NCBI GenBank assembly: GCA_027605045.1
Contig: JAQFWX010000010.1
Coordinates: 872,879-936,878, forward strand
Source of the DNA: Phallus indusiatus
Lineage: Eukaryota > Basidiomycota > Agaricomycetes > Phallales > Phallaceae
Reading direction: 5' to 3'
Length of the DNA stretch: 64,000 nt
A model generated the notes under the pieces. The model had not been told where the DNA came from, made no database searches, and was given only the letters and a program-made list of their open reading frames with translations. Positions 10,830-20,928 of the stretch are shown here, piece after piece. Position 1 is the first letter of the stretch. Each line of letters begins with the position of its first letter. The translations under genes were made by a program, and so were the position numbers.

Positions 10830-11549
10830 TGTAACGGATCCACCGCATGCGGTGGATTGAGTATATGCCACTTAGGCATATGCAGAGGGCTTCGCCCTCT
10901 GCAGTAATTACTATTATTACTTCTAATAATAGAGGCACTTAACGCCTCTGGCTCGCCGTGACGCGGCGAGTGTCAGGGTACGCTACCGCCGTCTCTCATT
11001 TTCTTATTTATTATCATCGGCATCACTCTATTTCTATTCTATTTATCATTTCCGTATTTCACCTTCACCTTCCGTTTCCTTGTTCTGCCTCTATTTCACA
11101 TTCTCTACTCGCGCGTGTCGCACGCTCGTACCCGGCATGATGCCCGTGACATCACGTCGCTTAGGCTCGGCTTGGGCGCTTGGCACTTAGCTGTGTCAGG
11201 GCCGCACGCCGCGTCGTCGTTTTATGTATATAGTAGCTGTACCTAGAGTGAGGGTCCCTAAGCTTGTTCTCTTAGGATCCCCTCCCTCTAGGTGAGTAGT
11301 ATAGTTATCGTCCAATATAGTACTTAGGATCCCCTCCCTCTAGTGTGAGCTGAGTAGCCCTAACAGCGAGCCATTATGTAATAACTGTACATTAGTAGTA
11401 GCTACGCGCGTGCTGATTCAGCACGCGCATTATGTTTTTACACCATAATAATACAGCACCCTTGGTCTGTTATATTGGTGTGAAGACTACAGCGTGATAA
11501 AACTTGTGTACCGTACGCGGTACACTATAAAAAGTAACGAAACGTTACA
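10830..11549 (+). repeat. 3' LTR of element H (with a solo LTR inside)
   Basis: Starts TGTAACGG next to the polypurine tract and ends CGTTACA, a 7 bp inverted pair. About 320 bp without the insert at 10971-11365. It is packed with hairpins: a 20 bp perfect palindrome at 10838-10857, a 10 bp stem at 10881-10903 and a 10 bp stem at 11406-11428. Copia coding sequence begins directly after it. Confidence 0.85.
10971..11365 (+). mobile_element. Solo LTR, family 1, inside the LTR of H
   Basis: 395 bp, TGTCAGGG...CCTAACA; target duplication GCGAG at 10966-10970 and 11366-11370. Confidence 0.95.
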
Positions 11550-11721
11550 ATCACATATGAATGTGATCCAATATCTGTATCCTTCAGGGGTAGGGGTGCA
11601 GACTGGGCCTTTTAGATCTGAGTAAACCAGGGCTAGCTTGGTTTGACGTGGTGTATGGGGTTCCTTTGGGACATTATGGCGATGAAGTTTTCCTCCTATA
11701 CATGGTTCACATATTGGATCC
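11550..11721 (-). pseudogene. Copia integrase fragment between two insertions
   Basis: Reading the minus strand from 11721 gives the second Cys pair of the copia pre-integrase zinc site (CEPC) and the start of the integrase core (LALVYSDLKGP, then YWITFI). It joins in frame, across element M and its GATCC duplication, to the copia fragment at 17941-18758. It stops where element H is inserted (11549). The rest of the copia polyprotein must lie left of the window. Confidence 0.85.
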
Positions 11722-12117
11722 TGTTAGGGCTACTCAGCTCAGACTAGAGGGAGGGGATCCTAAGGCAATATATTGGAAGGGAAACTAACTACTCACCTAG
11801 AGGGAGGGGATCCTAAGAGAACAAGCTTAGGGACCCTCACTCTAGGTACAACGACTATATACATAAAACGACGACGCGGCGTGCGGCCCTGACACAGCTA
11901 AGTGCCAGGCGCCCAAGCCGAACCTAAGCGACGTGATGTCACGGGCATCACGCCGGGTACGAGCGCGCGACGCGCGCGAGTAGAGAAAGTGGAATAGAGA
12001 CAGAACAAGGAAACGGAGAGTGAAAGTAAAATATGGAAATGATAAATAAAATAGAAAAGGGACGATGCCGATGATAATAAATAAGAAAATGAGAGACGGC
12101 GGTAGCGTACCCTGACA
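11722..12117 (-). repeat. 3' LTR of element M
   Basis: Preceded on the minus strand by a purine run (GAAGGGGGGATGG, complement of 12118-12130). Begins 12 nt after the integrase stop codon. Confidence 0.93.
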
Positions 12118-12128
12118 CCATCCCCCCT

Positions 12129-13695
12129 TCAACGAGGCGGCGTCCCGACGCCTGTAGCTTCGACTAATGACGCCTGTAGCTTAGAGAAATCAAACCGAGG
12201 GCGACGATGGAAAAGAAGGCCATTTATCGAGCGTGGCGCACTCGGATGTTCGCGGTGGAAATCCTTAATGAGATCCGGGGCTGCAATATTCGACTCGGGT
12301 TCCCACTGGTCATGCTCGGGACCATAGCCTTCCCAACGCACCTTGTACTCGAGTCGTCTCCGGAAGACACGACTATCCAAAATCCGTTCCACGACATAGT
12401 GTTCACCATCGTCTCTGATCTCAGGAGGTGGTGGAGCCTTAACGCGACGGCCCGGGATTGTGTCTTCAACCTTTGGACGTAACTTCCCGACGTGGAACAC
12501 TGGATGAAGCCTTGACATCGACAGTGGTAAACGCAGCTTGTATGCGTGCGACCCGACCTTGCTGACTATCGGAAAAGGCCCCAAGTACCGATGCGATAAC
12601 TTGGCGGAGGGCCTGGTGGTACGGATGTCGCTCGAGTCAAGGTATACCTTGTCGCCAACCTTGTATTCAGGTGCCGGGATGTGTTTCCGATCGTAGTACT
12701 TGGCCATCTCGTCCTTCGACCTGGCTATAGCGGCCTTGGCTTCCTCTATTGTCGACTCCATGCGCGTCTTGAACTCGTTGACAGATTCGATCTTCGAGTC
12801 GGCAACCAGCGGTTCGAATCCCATACGAGGATGTCGTCCAGTGTCGAGTTCAAAGGGGGTTGAACGCGTGGCTGAGTGTACATGGTTGTTGTATGCGAAC
12901 TCAGCCATGGGCAGCAGCTGGTCCCAGTCGTCCTGTCGCTCTGAGGTGAAAAGTCGAAGATACTGCTCGACTTCTGCATTGACGCGCTCTGTTTGACCAT
13001 CGGTTTGAGGATGATATGCCGTAGAGGGTGCAAGCCGTATGCCAAGGAGCCTAGAAAGCTCCTGCGTGAAGCGGGACGCAAACTGGGGGCCCCTGTCAGA
13101 GATCACCTTCATGGGGAGACCATGGAGCTTCCAGACATGTTGAAGGTACAGACGGGCCAGACCTGTCGCGTCAAGTGTCGTAAATGTCGGCACGAAATGA
13201 ACCCGTTTGGTGAGAGAGTCGACGACAGAGAGGATCGCGTCAAAACCGTTAGATTCTGGCAGTTCCACGATGAAGTCGACTGAGATGTGTTCCCAAGGTC
13301 GACTTGGCACTTCTGTGGGTCGGAGAAGTCCATAGGGAGCATGACGAGACGGTTTCGTACGTAGACACATGTCGCAGGCCTCTACATAGCGTTGTACATA
13401 CCTAGAGACACCTGGCCACCAAAAGGTGCGCGAAACGAGCTCAAGAGTCTTGAAACGACCCGGGTGACCACCGAGTTTGGTGTCGTGGTGTCTGGAAAGG
13501 ATTTTCCGACGCAACTCGTCCACATTTGGCACGTAAACCTTGCCGCGATAGTAGAGGAGGTCCTGGTCTTCAAACCATTCCGACGAGTGAGCTGAACGAC
13601 CACCCAGTGCACGAAGTGTTGCAACGGCTTTGGACACACTATCCTCGACCTTGCCTTCCCGATTGGCCTTGCGAATCTGGCGTAGAAGGTCCTCC
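12129..13695 (-). pseudogene. Element M integrase and chromodomain (end of pol, out of frame with RT)
   Basis: Integrase with an HHCC domain (RHHDTKLGGH, then CDMCLRTK), catalytic D in VDFIVELP, D in ISDRGPQF and E in TDGQTERVNAEVE, a GPF-type region (HRYLGPFPIV) and a C-terminal chromodomain (YVVERILDSRV...YKVRWEGYG...WEPESNI). Stop TGA at 12129-12131. The reading frame is shifted by one base relative to RNase H near 13691-13705 (a run of GGA repeats), so Pol is broken here unless the base loss is a sequencing error. Typical chromovirus integrase, close to full length. Confidence 0.9.
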
Positions 13696-14690
13696 TCCTC
13701 CCTTTAAGACGGAATGTTTGCAGAGCATTGATTGCAAACATTTCGGGTCGGATTAGGGTGACGCCACGATTGTCGTCCTTTCCCGAGCCATGATCTGGGC
13801 GACGGGATAAGCCATCAGGTTTACCCATCGACTTACCCGGTATATGCTGCAGAGTAAAGTCGAATCGTGAGAGATATACTGACCATCTGGCTTGACGACG
13901 ATTGAGGTTACGCGCGGACATGAAATACTCGAGATTCTTGTGATCAGTCCGTATGTCGATAGGGTGAGATGCGCCTTCGAGAAAGTGTCGCCATTCCTCC
14001 AAAGATCGTATGATAGCCAGCATCTCCTTGTCGTGAATCTCGTAGTTGCGTTCGACAGGGCTAAGGGCCTTCGAGAAGAACGCAACAGGGTGCCATTTAC
14101 CATCCTCGTTCGACAACTGTGAGAGAACCGCGCCTGTTGCGAAGTCGGAGCTGTCTGCTTCGACCCGGTAAGGATTGGCGGGGTTGGGAATGAGGAGAAT
14201 GGGGGCAGAGGTGATCGACGACTTCAGAGTATCGAAAGCGTGCTGACAAGTGTCGGACCAGACGAAGGGTGTATCTTTCTTGGTTAGCCCGAACATGGGA
14301 TTGGCAATACGCGCAAAGTCCTTGATAAACCGACGATAAAAGTTGGCAAAACCTAAGAAGGACTGAACCTCAGTGACGTTCTTCGGGACAGGCCAGTCTC
14401 TGACACCTGAGACTTTCGCGGGGTCCATCTCGACGGTGTTCTCGGAAATGACGACGCCTAGGTATTCGATCTTAGTCCGGCAAAACTCACATTTCTCTGC
14501 CTTGAGATAGAGCTTGTGTTCACGAAGACGTTCGAGAACGCGTCGAGTGATGTGATCATGCTGTTCCCGATCTCGAGTGTAGATGAGGATGTCGTCGATG
14601 TAGACGGCAACGACACCCTCTGAGATCATGTCTTCAAAGATCTCGTTCATCATCGTCTGGAAGGTGGCGGGACTGTTAGTGAGACCAAAA
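13696..14690 (-). pseudogene. Element M reverse transcriptase C-terminal part and RNase H
   Basis: Contains the RT active site YIDD in VAVYIDDILIYT, LGVVIS, FLGFANFYRRFI, then RNase H with VEADSSDFATGAVLS, HDKEMLAI and IRTDHKNLEYF. All catalytic residues are present. It is out of frame with the upstream RT because a T run at 14687-14691 (plus-strand A run) has five bases where six would keep the frame. Confidence 0.9.
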
Positions 14691-16071
14691 ACATCACCAA
14701 GGGCTCGAAAAGGCCGCGATTGGTGCGGAAAGCCGCCTTCCACTCATCTCCTTCCTTTATCCGTACGTTGTTGTAGCCCCAGCGCACGTCCAGTTTGGTA
14801 AAGTACCGGGCACCCTGCAGCTTATTGATGAGCTCAGAGATCAGAGGCAGCGGGTAGCGATTTTTGATTGTCATGGCATTCAATGCGCGATAGTCTTGAA
14901 TAAGACGGAGAGAGCCATCTTTCTTCTTGATGAAGAATACTGGGGACGCCATGGGCGACTTGGAGGGTCGGATTCGTCCAGATGCGAGGTTTTCTTCCAG
15001 AAACGCATCTAACTCGGCCTGTTCGTTAGGTGACAATGGGTAGATCTTACAAGACTTAGGCTCAGAACCTGGCACAAGCTCTATCGGGTGATCCCACTTC
15101 TTCGACTGCGGCAACGAGTCGAACGACTCCTTCGAGAAAATGTCGGCAAAGTCGTGGAACATCTCTGGCACGATATCCCGAAAACCCTTGGGAGCTGGTG
15201 CGTCTGCGTTGTTGGCGTGGGCCTGAGCCAGTCGCTGGGAGATGGTCTCGGTGGCATATATGCGGTGAGTGTCGGGCTCATCGGGTAGCATTGATATCGC
15301 GAACAGTCGATCACCTTCCTCAATCTCGGACTCGACGTCAACCAGGTCTGGTATGTCAGGATCATCGCCCTCGGTGTCGTCAAGCTCTGGTAGAGGTGCA
15401 CGCCGGATCTGTTGGAATGCACGCTTAGAGAGCTTACCCGCTGGCCAGCGTGGAGCGCAAGACCGACAACTGGGGCTACAGCGCATGAACTCTACTTGAC
15501 CCGTCGTGTAGTCTATGACGGGATTGTGAGCCTTGAACCACGGTAATCCAAACAAGACGGGATACTTGAGCGAGGTAACAGCGAATAGGGTGCGTTCGGA
15601 GTGATCTCGAAAGCGAACAACGAGGTCGACGACGTGGGTGATAGAACCAGCATGGTTGGGTGTACCGTCGACGTTAAACACGGGAATGGGTTTAGCAAGG
15701 CGTACAGAGGGAAGCCGATGTTTCTCGACAAAGTCGCGATCGAGGAACATACCGCTAGCTCCAGTGTCCAACATGGCCTTGCTGTGCAGCAGGGCTCCAG
15801 TGTCAACACTTTGCAGCTCTACAGGGATCTCCAGCTTCTGCGTACCGGCGGTAGCTGCGAGTCGGTATTCCTTTGGCAAGGCACGACGTTGAGAAGGCGA
15901 CAGCATACATGGGGTAGAAGCAGAACGTGTGGCAGGTGGAGGCGGTTCTTTGGTTTTAGCAGGGGATGCAGCAGGGGTAGTTAGATTCGAATCAGGAGTG
16001 TCATTTTGTTCGCGATCTATGTACAAAATGTCGAATCTATTAGATGTCGGCAACGAGGGTGCATCTATCAC
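14687..16071 (-). pseudogene. Element M protease and reverse transcriptase N-terminal part
   Basis: Aspartic protease with MLDTGASGMF (about 15770), then a linker and the RT start: PVFFIKKKDGSLR, DYRALNAMTIKNRYPLP and FTKLDVRWGYNNVRI. The frame begins overlapping the end of gag (gag stop TGA at 16068-16070, pol open across it in another frame), the normal chromovirus arrangement with either frameshifting or reinitiation. Ends in the frameshift near 14690. Confidence 0.9.
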
Positions 16072-17376
16072 TCGTCGCCGTTTTGAAAATCCTCTACCTC
16101 TGCTGCAGCTACAGTCTCACCCTCTGTCAGAGCAGTGTCGCCACGCGTCTGGGCTTCTAACGCGTCTTTCTGGGCTAGCAGGTGTGCGATACTGTCGTCT
16201 AGTTCCTCTGGCTGAAGATATCGAATGTCATATGCCCGAGGGCATTCGCGAGCCCAATGGCCTGCTGCTCCACAGCGACGACACCTGGTGGATTCTGGGC
16301 CAGCACGTCGACGGGCAGCGTCAACATCCATCGGATCATGCCTAACCTGGGGTGCAGGAGCAGGAGCCGCAGGTCTTGGAGGTAGCGCAGGCATGATCTG
16401 AGATGCCGGCCTGGGAGGTGGGTAGGGAGGAGCCTGATAGGGAGGGACAGGGGCCTCCTCTGAATCTGTAGGGCCTGGTACGATGGAAAGGGGTTAGGGC
16501 GGGATCGGTTAATGGAGGTAGCTACGGGATTTGTCTGAGTCGTCCCAGAGCCTACGAGTCGACGGCGAGCAGCGGTGAAGGCTTCGTTGGCACGCCTGTC
16601 CATATCAAACATACGTGCCTGTCGGATCCAGCCCTCATAGTCGTGAAGCGCGGGTCGGTCCTTCATTGTCGCTACTAGAGACGCAATTGCCGGGTCTAGA
16701 CCGTTACGAAAGTATGTGTTAATGGCGAGTCCTTCCGTGAAGCCAGCATGCTCAATGAGAACGCGAAAGGCATCTACATATTCCTCCACAGTCCTGTTGC
16801 CCTGGACATAGCGGTTGGAGTAGAGGCGTTAATGGCATCTTCTTGCTCGGATTGTGGAAAGAAATCGGCCTTGAATCTTTCCCGAAAGGCGTCCCAGTCA
16901 GCAAAGGGCTTCTCTCCTCTTTGATACTTTTTCAGCATAGATTCGCTGAAGGTGAGGGCGCGGCCTTCATTCATGTACGACATCGCCCAGCCGATCTTAA
17001 GTTCATCAGTCTCGAAATCACGACTGCATATACTCATGTAAAACTCGACAGTGTTCCAAAAGGCACGACCCTTGGAGCGATCTCCGTCGAACGAAGGAGG
17101 TACAGCAGGTCGGGTATTTCGGGAAGAGCGTGAACTGGCTTGATGCTCAGGAGCCGGTGGTTGTCCAGACGAGGACGCGTCGCCCACAGGGAGGTTTTGG
17201 GTTGGAGCAGCTCTAGCCGCGTCTCGGATGCTCTGCAGCACTTCAATCATCTGTGAGGCCTGGGATTCCTGTCTGGCCATGCGGGCATCCATTTCCGCGA
17301 ATTGCCGCATAATAATAGTCGCCACATCGTTGAGGGTGACGAGTGGGGGTGCAGAGGGTGGAGGAGAAGAGTCCAT
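16068..17376 (-). pseudogene. Element M gag, two frameshifts
   Basis: Capsid protein. ATG at 17374-17376, a short coiled segment, a Pro/Ser linker, then the Gag domain (FDGDRSKGRAFW, GWAMSYMNEG, FADWDAFRERFKADFFP). The frame shifts by one base near 16825 before the EEYVDAFRVLI part, and again near 16475 before the zinc knuckle CRRCGAAGHWAREC (about 16290). Two frameshifts make it non-functional as read. Confidence 0.88.
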
Positions 17377-17526
17377 GAGAGCGAGAAAGGAAAATGGGGT
17401 TTTTAAGATGGAGCGGAGGGGTCGGTTATAGACGGGACTCGAAGGAAAAATACGACACTGCGATAGTCGGTGTTGAGCGCGATTTTTCGATAGCGAGTGT
17501 CGATAAAACGGCCAGTCTGCGAGTAG

Positions 17527-17537
17527 AAGCTTGTTCT
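17527..17537 (-). promoter_or_regulatory. Predicted self-priming primer-binding site of element M
   Basis: On the minus strand AGAACAAGCTT starts two bases after the 5' LTR. It is the exact reverse complement of AAGCTTGTTCT in the LTR itself (17636-17646), and not an obvious tRNA 3' end. This matches the Tf1/sushi mode of self-priming. Confidence 0.75.
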
Positions 17538-17539
17538 AC

Positions 17540-17935
17540 TGTTAGGGCTACTCAGCTCAGACTAGAGGGAGGGGATCCTAAGGCAATATATTGGAAGGGA
17601 AACTAACTACTCACCTAGAGGGAGGGGATCCTAAGAGAACAAGCTTAGGGACCCTCACTCTAGGTACAACGACTATATACATAAAACGACGACGCGGCGT
17701 GCGGCCCTGACACAGCTAAGTGCCAGGCGCCCAAGCCGAACCTAAGCGACGTGATGTCACGGGCATCACGCCGGGTACGAGCGCGCGACGCGCGCGAGTA
17801 GAGAAAGTGGAATAGAGACAGAACAAGGAAACGGAGAGTGAAAGTAAAATATGGAAATGATAAATAAAATAGAAAAGGGACGATGCCGATGATAATAAAT
17901 AAGAAAATGAGAGACGGCGGTAGCGTACCCTGACA
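17540..17935 (-). repeat. 5' LTR of element M
   Basis: 396 bp, TGTCAGGG...CCTAACA on the minus strand, reading as identical to 11722-12117. Confidence 0.95.
17636..17679 (-). promoter_or_regulatory. Core promoter and predicted RNA start of element M
   Basis: On the minus strand a TATATA box (17679-17674) lies 33 nt before AAGCTTGTTCT (17646-17636), the expected distance for transcription to begin at that motif. The motif is in the loop and stem of a nested hairpin (CCTAAG/CTTAGG inside CCTAGAG/CTCTAGG). Confidence 0.65.
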
Positions 17936-17940
17936 GATCC

Positions 17941-18758
17941 GGTGGTGTTAAGCTTGTGCATTTTACACCATCAACCAGCTTATTTTCGATCATGGAGCGG
18001 ATTGTGCCTGAATAGATATGGCCACAGCGGCGATGCCAGAGCGTGAGATTCATATTGCAGGTGCTTCTTTTATTTGAGTTAGCGGCAACCATTACTGATT
18101 CTTTGCTAAAGACTTCTGTTTTGCCACGTAGGTAACCGATATTCTGGTCTGTGATGTCGGCTGAGAAACGAACTTGGTTGTCATATATGAAATCAACCAC
18201 GGACTTCTTAATATTAACTGTGTAGCCTTTTTCACGAGTGAGATAGAAGGGTGACAATAGATTGTGTTTAAGGTCAGGTACATGTAGTACATCGTGAAAC
18301 TCGACAGGCTCCAGATCTTCTCCATTTGGACCTTTTGGCCAGAAGACAACCAGTCCGATACCCGCCGAATAAATGACCGAATCATCAGCAAGTCGAATAG
18401 GAACCCGATGTGGTGCATACATTTTGAACCACGTGCGATGTGGTGTCATAGTTCGCGTTGCACCCGTGTCAGTGTTCCAATAAGAGGAGGCTGGTGTAGA
18501 GAAGATGTTTGCACTTGCTGCTAACTCCTCCTTTGCTTTCTTTTTCTTCCTCCTTCTCTTGGCCATTGTAACTTTAGTTGTTACTGTAGGAGTCTTGTGA
18601 GTCTGAGCAAGATTTTTGTGGTTTTCAAAAGCAGTGCAGAGTGTAGCTAGGTTGATCTCGTATGCAGGTGGTGTGGAGTCAGAGAGGGTGCCACATTTAG
18701 GATGTGAAGCATTTGTATTGCCCAAGTCTTTCTTAAAAGTATCAGACGCAAAGGACAT
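17941..18758 (-). pseudogene. Copia polyprotein 5' part: short Gag remnant, protease, pre-integrase domain
   Basis: ATG at 18756-18758. Only about 85 residues precede the protease, far less than a normal copia Gag, and no CCHC knuckle is present, so most of gag seems deleted. The protease shows WNTDTGATRTMTPHR near 18475 and the family signature LHVPDLKHNLLSP near 18270. The pre-integrase domain has LWHRRCGH near 18040 and ends at the insertion of element M. The reading frame continues at 11721 after M is taken out. Further right on the minus strand is its leader, primer site and LTR. Confidence 0.9.
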
Positions 18759-18884
18759 GTAGAAAAATGCGTGAATGATATTGTGAGTTTTCTTGTACGG
18801 ACAGACGGGTGTAGGTAGATAGAGCGACGAAAGAGAAAATTGCGGAATCTATTGTTTTCAGGCTAGTTTTAAGGGCGAAGGCCG

Positions 18885-18896
18885 GGGCCCATAACC
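18885..18896 (-). promoter_or_regulatory. Copia primer-binding site (initiator tRNA-Met half type)
   Basis: Directly after the LTR the minus strand reads GGTTATGGGCCC, the complement of the anticodon-stem region of initiator tRNA-Met. This is the half-tRNA primer known for Drosophila copia. Confidence 0.8.
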
Positions 18897-19081
18897 TGTT
18901 GAGTGAAGTTCTGAGGAGCTTCGGTCAAAAGACATGTATTAAGTATAGCTAGACAAACGTACCTGAGGAGCTTCGGTCAAAAGACGAAGTCTTTTGGCCG
19001 GCGCCTCAGGTCTCTATGTACAGCGCGTTATGTAATGTAATATAGATTCTAATCTACGGTGACCGCGTCGTAACTCCAACA
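18897..19081 (-). repeat. 5' LTR of the copia element
   Basis: 185 bp on the minus strand from TGTTGGAG to CTCAACA. It contains two copies of TTTTGACCGAAGCTCCTCAG. A solo copy of the same LTR, split by an insert, is at 37349-40434. The partner LTR is outside the window. Confidence 0.9.
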
Positions 19082-20928
19082 AAAACATGGACCGTCATTA
19101 TTAGATGTGTAAGAATATTCTTTCGTGCTAGTATGTTTTGGCGCATGTCGTAATCGTACTAAAGAAACTAAGGTCACAAATTTAGACGACACCAACTTTC
19201 AAACTAACGAACGAGCGTACCTTCAGAGACAGACGTAACTGTTGTACAGCTTGTAATTGGGGGATTAAAAGTGCATGTGCGGGTATCTTTGGGAGTGGTG
19301 ATATAAAAATGGAGAAAGAAAAAGCTTTTCGGAATGTTTTAGGGTTACGAGAAAACTTCTCTCGTATCGCGGTTGAGTCAGTTGTGGACGCGTTGGTTTA
19401 GTTGACTGATAAGCGTCCACGCCAATAGGTAGTTCGCACAGCGCGTCTGCAGTTCAAACTTTTCCCTTTGAACTTCAGGCTTGCTTTATTCTTCGTCCAC
19501 GGCACGGCCAATCAATATCGATCAATGTTCTTTCTCCCCGTCCGACTGTTTTTCAGAAAAATTCTGGAAAGACTTGGGATTAAACTCTCATCTCCTGTAA
19601 GTGTAAGAACGTTGAACTTCCTCTGCAGTTGGTAAGTATGTTCTTCAATACGATTGCTTTGCCTTTTGATCCACGTTTGTTTCTTAATTTAGGCATACTT
19701 TGGTACTCTGTAAATGCAAGAGTCCAGAACGCTGCACTTCACGGTACCACGCAACTCTCCGAGTCCCGTCGCACAACCTCATCTCCAAGTTGGAGAATTT
19801 CTTTTTCTTCAGGCTTACAGAATTTAATTGAGCTGTTAATGTTATACAGACGAAATTTCACCTATACACGCAAAACCCGTGCTGGCTCCTCGCGGAGACG
19901 AAAAAATGTCTTATGCAATGGCGTGCAGGCCCAGACTCTCCCTGTTCGTAAATCAGGGTCCGAAACCATCGCAGTTGGCATCATACAACCCTCATTGACT
20001 TTTGCAAACCATCCGTTGTCAAAGAGAAGTTCATGTTCAATGCATAGGCTGCAATCAATGCTTGTATACTTATTGAGAGTTCGAACTCGGATTGACGTTA
20101 GGATGTCCGCATGGTATGAAGACTACCCTCTCGAGGGAAACGAATCAGCACAGACATGCCTGGCAAGATTTCATTCTTAAGCTTATCCTTTATCAGTTGG
20201 CTGCCTGGCTGAAGATCGTGGTAGTTTTGAATTTGTATGCGTCATTTAAGTTTCCTATGATTGGCTGACACGATTAAATTGAATCTTATAGGTGGTGTGT
20301 TATGGACTCCTTCGCTGTAGCAGTGCAATAGGAATCCAAGCTGTACTGTGAAAACTGCAAAAGAAGCTAATATATCACTGGGTTTGAGTCATGTCCGTCC
20401 GAGTGGTATCGGAATTTCATCGGTGGAATATCTGCATGATCAAGGAGAGATGGCATGGTATAGAGCTTGGCTTGGTTGTGGTACTTCATCTGAAGACCTA
20501 AGTGACTATATGATTGAACTTGGCATGTAGGAGGTTGCTCAACAAAAAAGAATTTCCTGTCGCTGTGGCAGCTTGTGGCGGTTCGTGCGATGTAGTGAGT
20601 GCCAAAATCGAAGCTGAAAGAGAAGAGAAGGAAAAGAAGATAGATAAGAGGCTTTTGCTGTGCCATGACAAAGATTTTTTGGCACGGTAATGGGCGATGT
20701 GACCCAATGGTCGTTGATCGCTTATCTGTCAATAGGGTCCCGAAAGTCCTATTGGTCTCTGGGATTTCTTATCGTGTTATTATTGGGTTCAACACTGATC
20801 ATTCATAGAATTTTACATATCGATTTTGCAGCAAGGCTGCTTAAGTTCCGAATTGGACGCATTTTACGGAACGCCCTCTCTTACCTCTACACACACATAT
20901 ACTCGCACGCAATCACCAGAAACACTCC
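19082..20928. other. Spacer upstream of DUF6535 copy A, first repeat of the array
   Basis: No gene recognised. From about 19700 the sequence resembles the regions before copies B (about 27680-28970) and C (about 36370-37340), so it belongs to the tandem unit. A long open frame at 19629-20180 crosses this repeated, decayed sequence and is not kept in the other copies, so I do not call it a gene. 19082-19600 looks like single-copy flank. Confidence 0.6.

Larger units (their letters stand above)
1..11549 (+). mobile_element. Ty3/gypsy chromovirus-type element H, 5' end outside window
   Basis: Retrotransposon encoding Gag, protease, reverse transcriptase, RNase H, integrase and a chromodomain in one reading frame, followed by an extra ORF, a polypurine tract and a 3' LTR. 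The window opens inside gag, so the 5' LTR and primer site are not visible. The element sits in the integrase region of a minus-strand copia element, whose coding sequence resumes at 11550. H was invaded by five solo LTRs in its body (one of them nested in another), one solo LTR in its own 3' LTR, and one MITE; each has a matching target duplication. Removing the inserts in the body leaves a Gag-Pol frame of at least 1804 codons without a stop, so H was coding-intact when these inserts arrived. Tight inverted repeats fill the whole element (see findings). Confidence 0.9.
11722..17935 (-). mobile_element. Complete Ty3 chromovirus M, 6.2 kb
   Basis: Full-length element inserted in the copia polyprotein. 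Target duplication GATCC at 11717-11721 and 17936-17940. The two 396 bp LTRs (11722-12117, 17540-17935) read as identical base for base. Order on the minus strand: 5' LTR, primer site, gag, protease, RT, RNase H, integrase, chromodomain, polypurine tract, 3' LTR. It is the source family of the five family 1 solo LTRs in this window. Its coding region has at least four single-base frameshifts despite the identical LTRs. Confidence 0.95.

Noticed and set aside
19629..20180. 183-codon open frame as a gene
   Set aside because: The sequence belongs to the decayed repeat upstream of each DUF6535 copy and the frame is not kept in the other two units.
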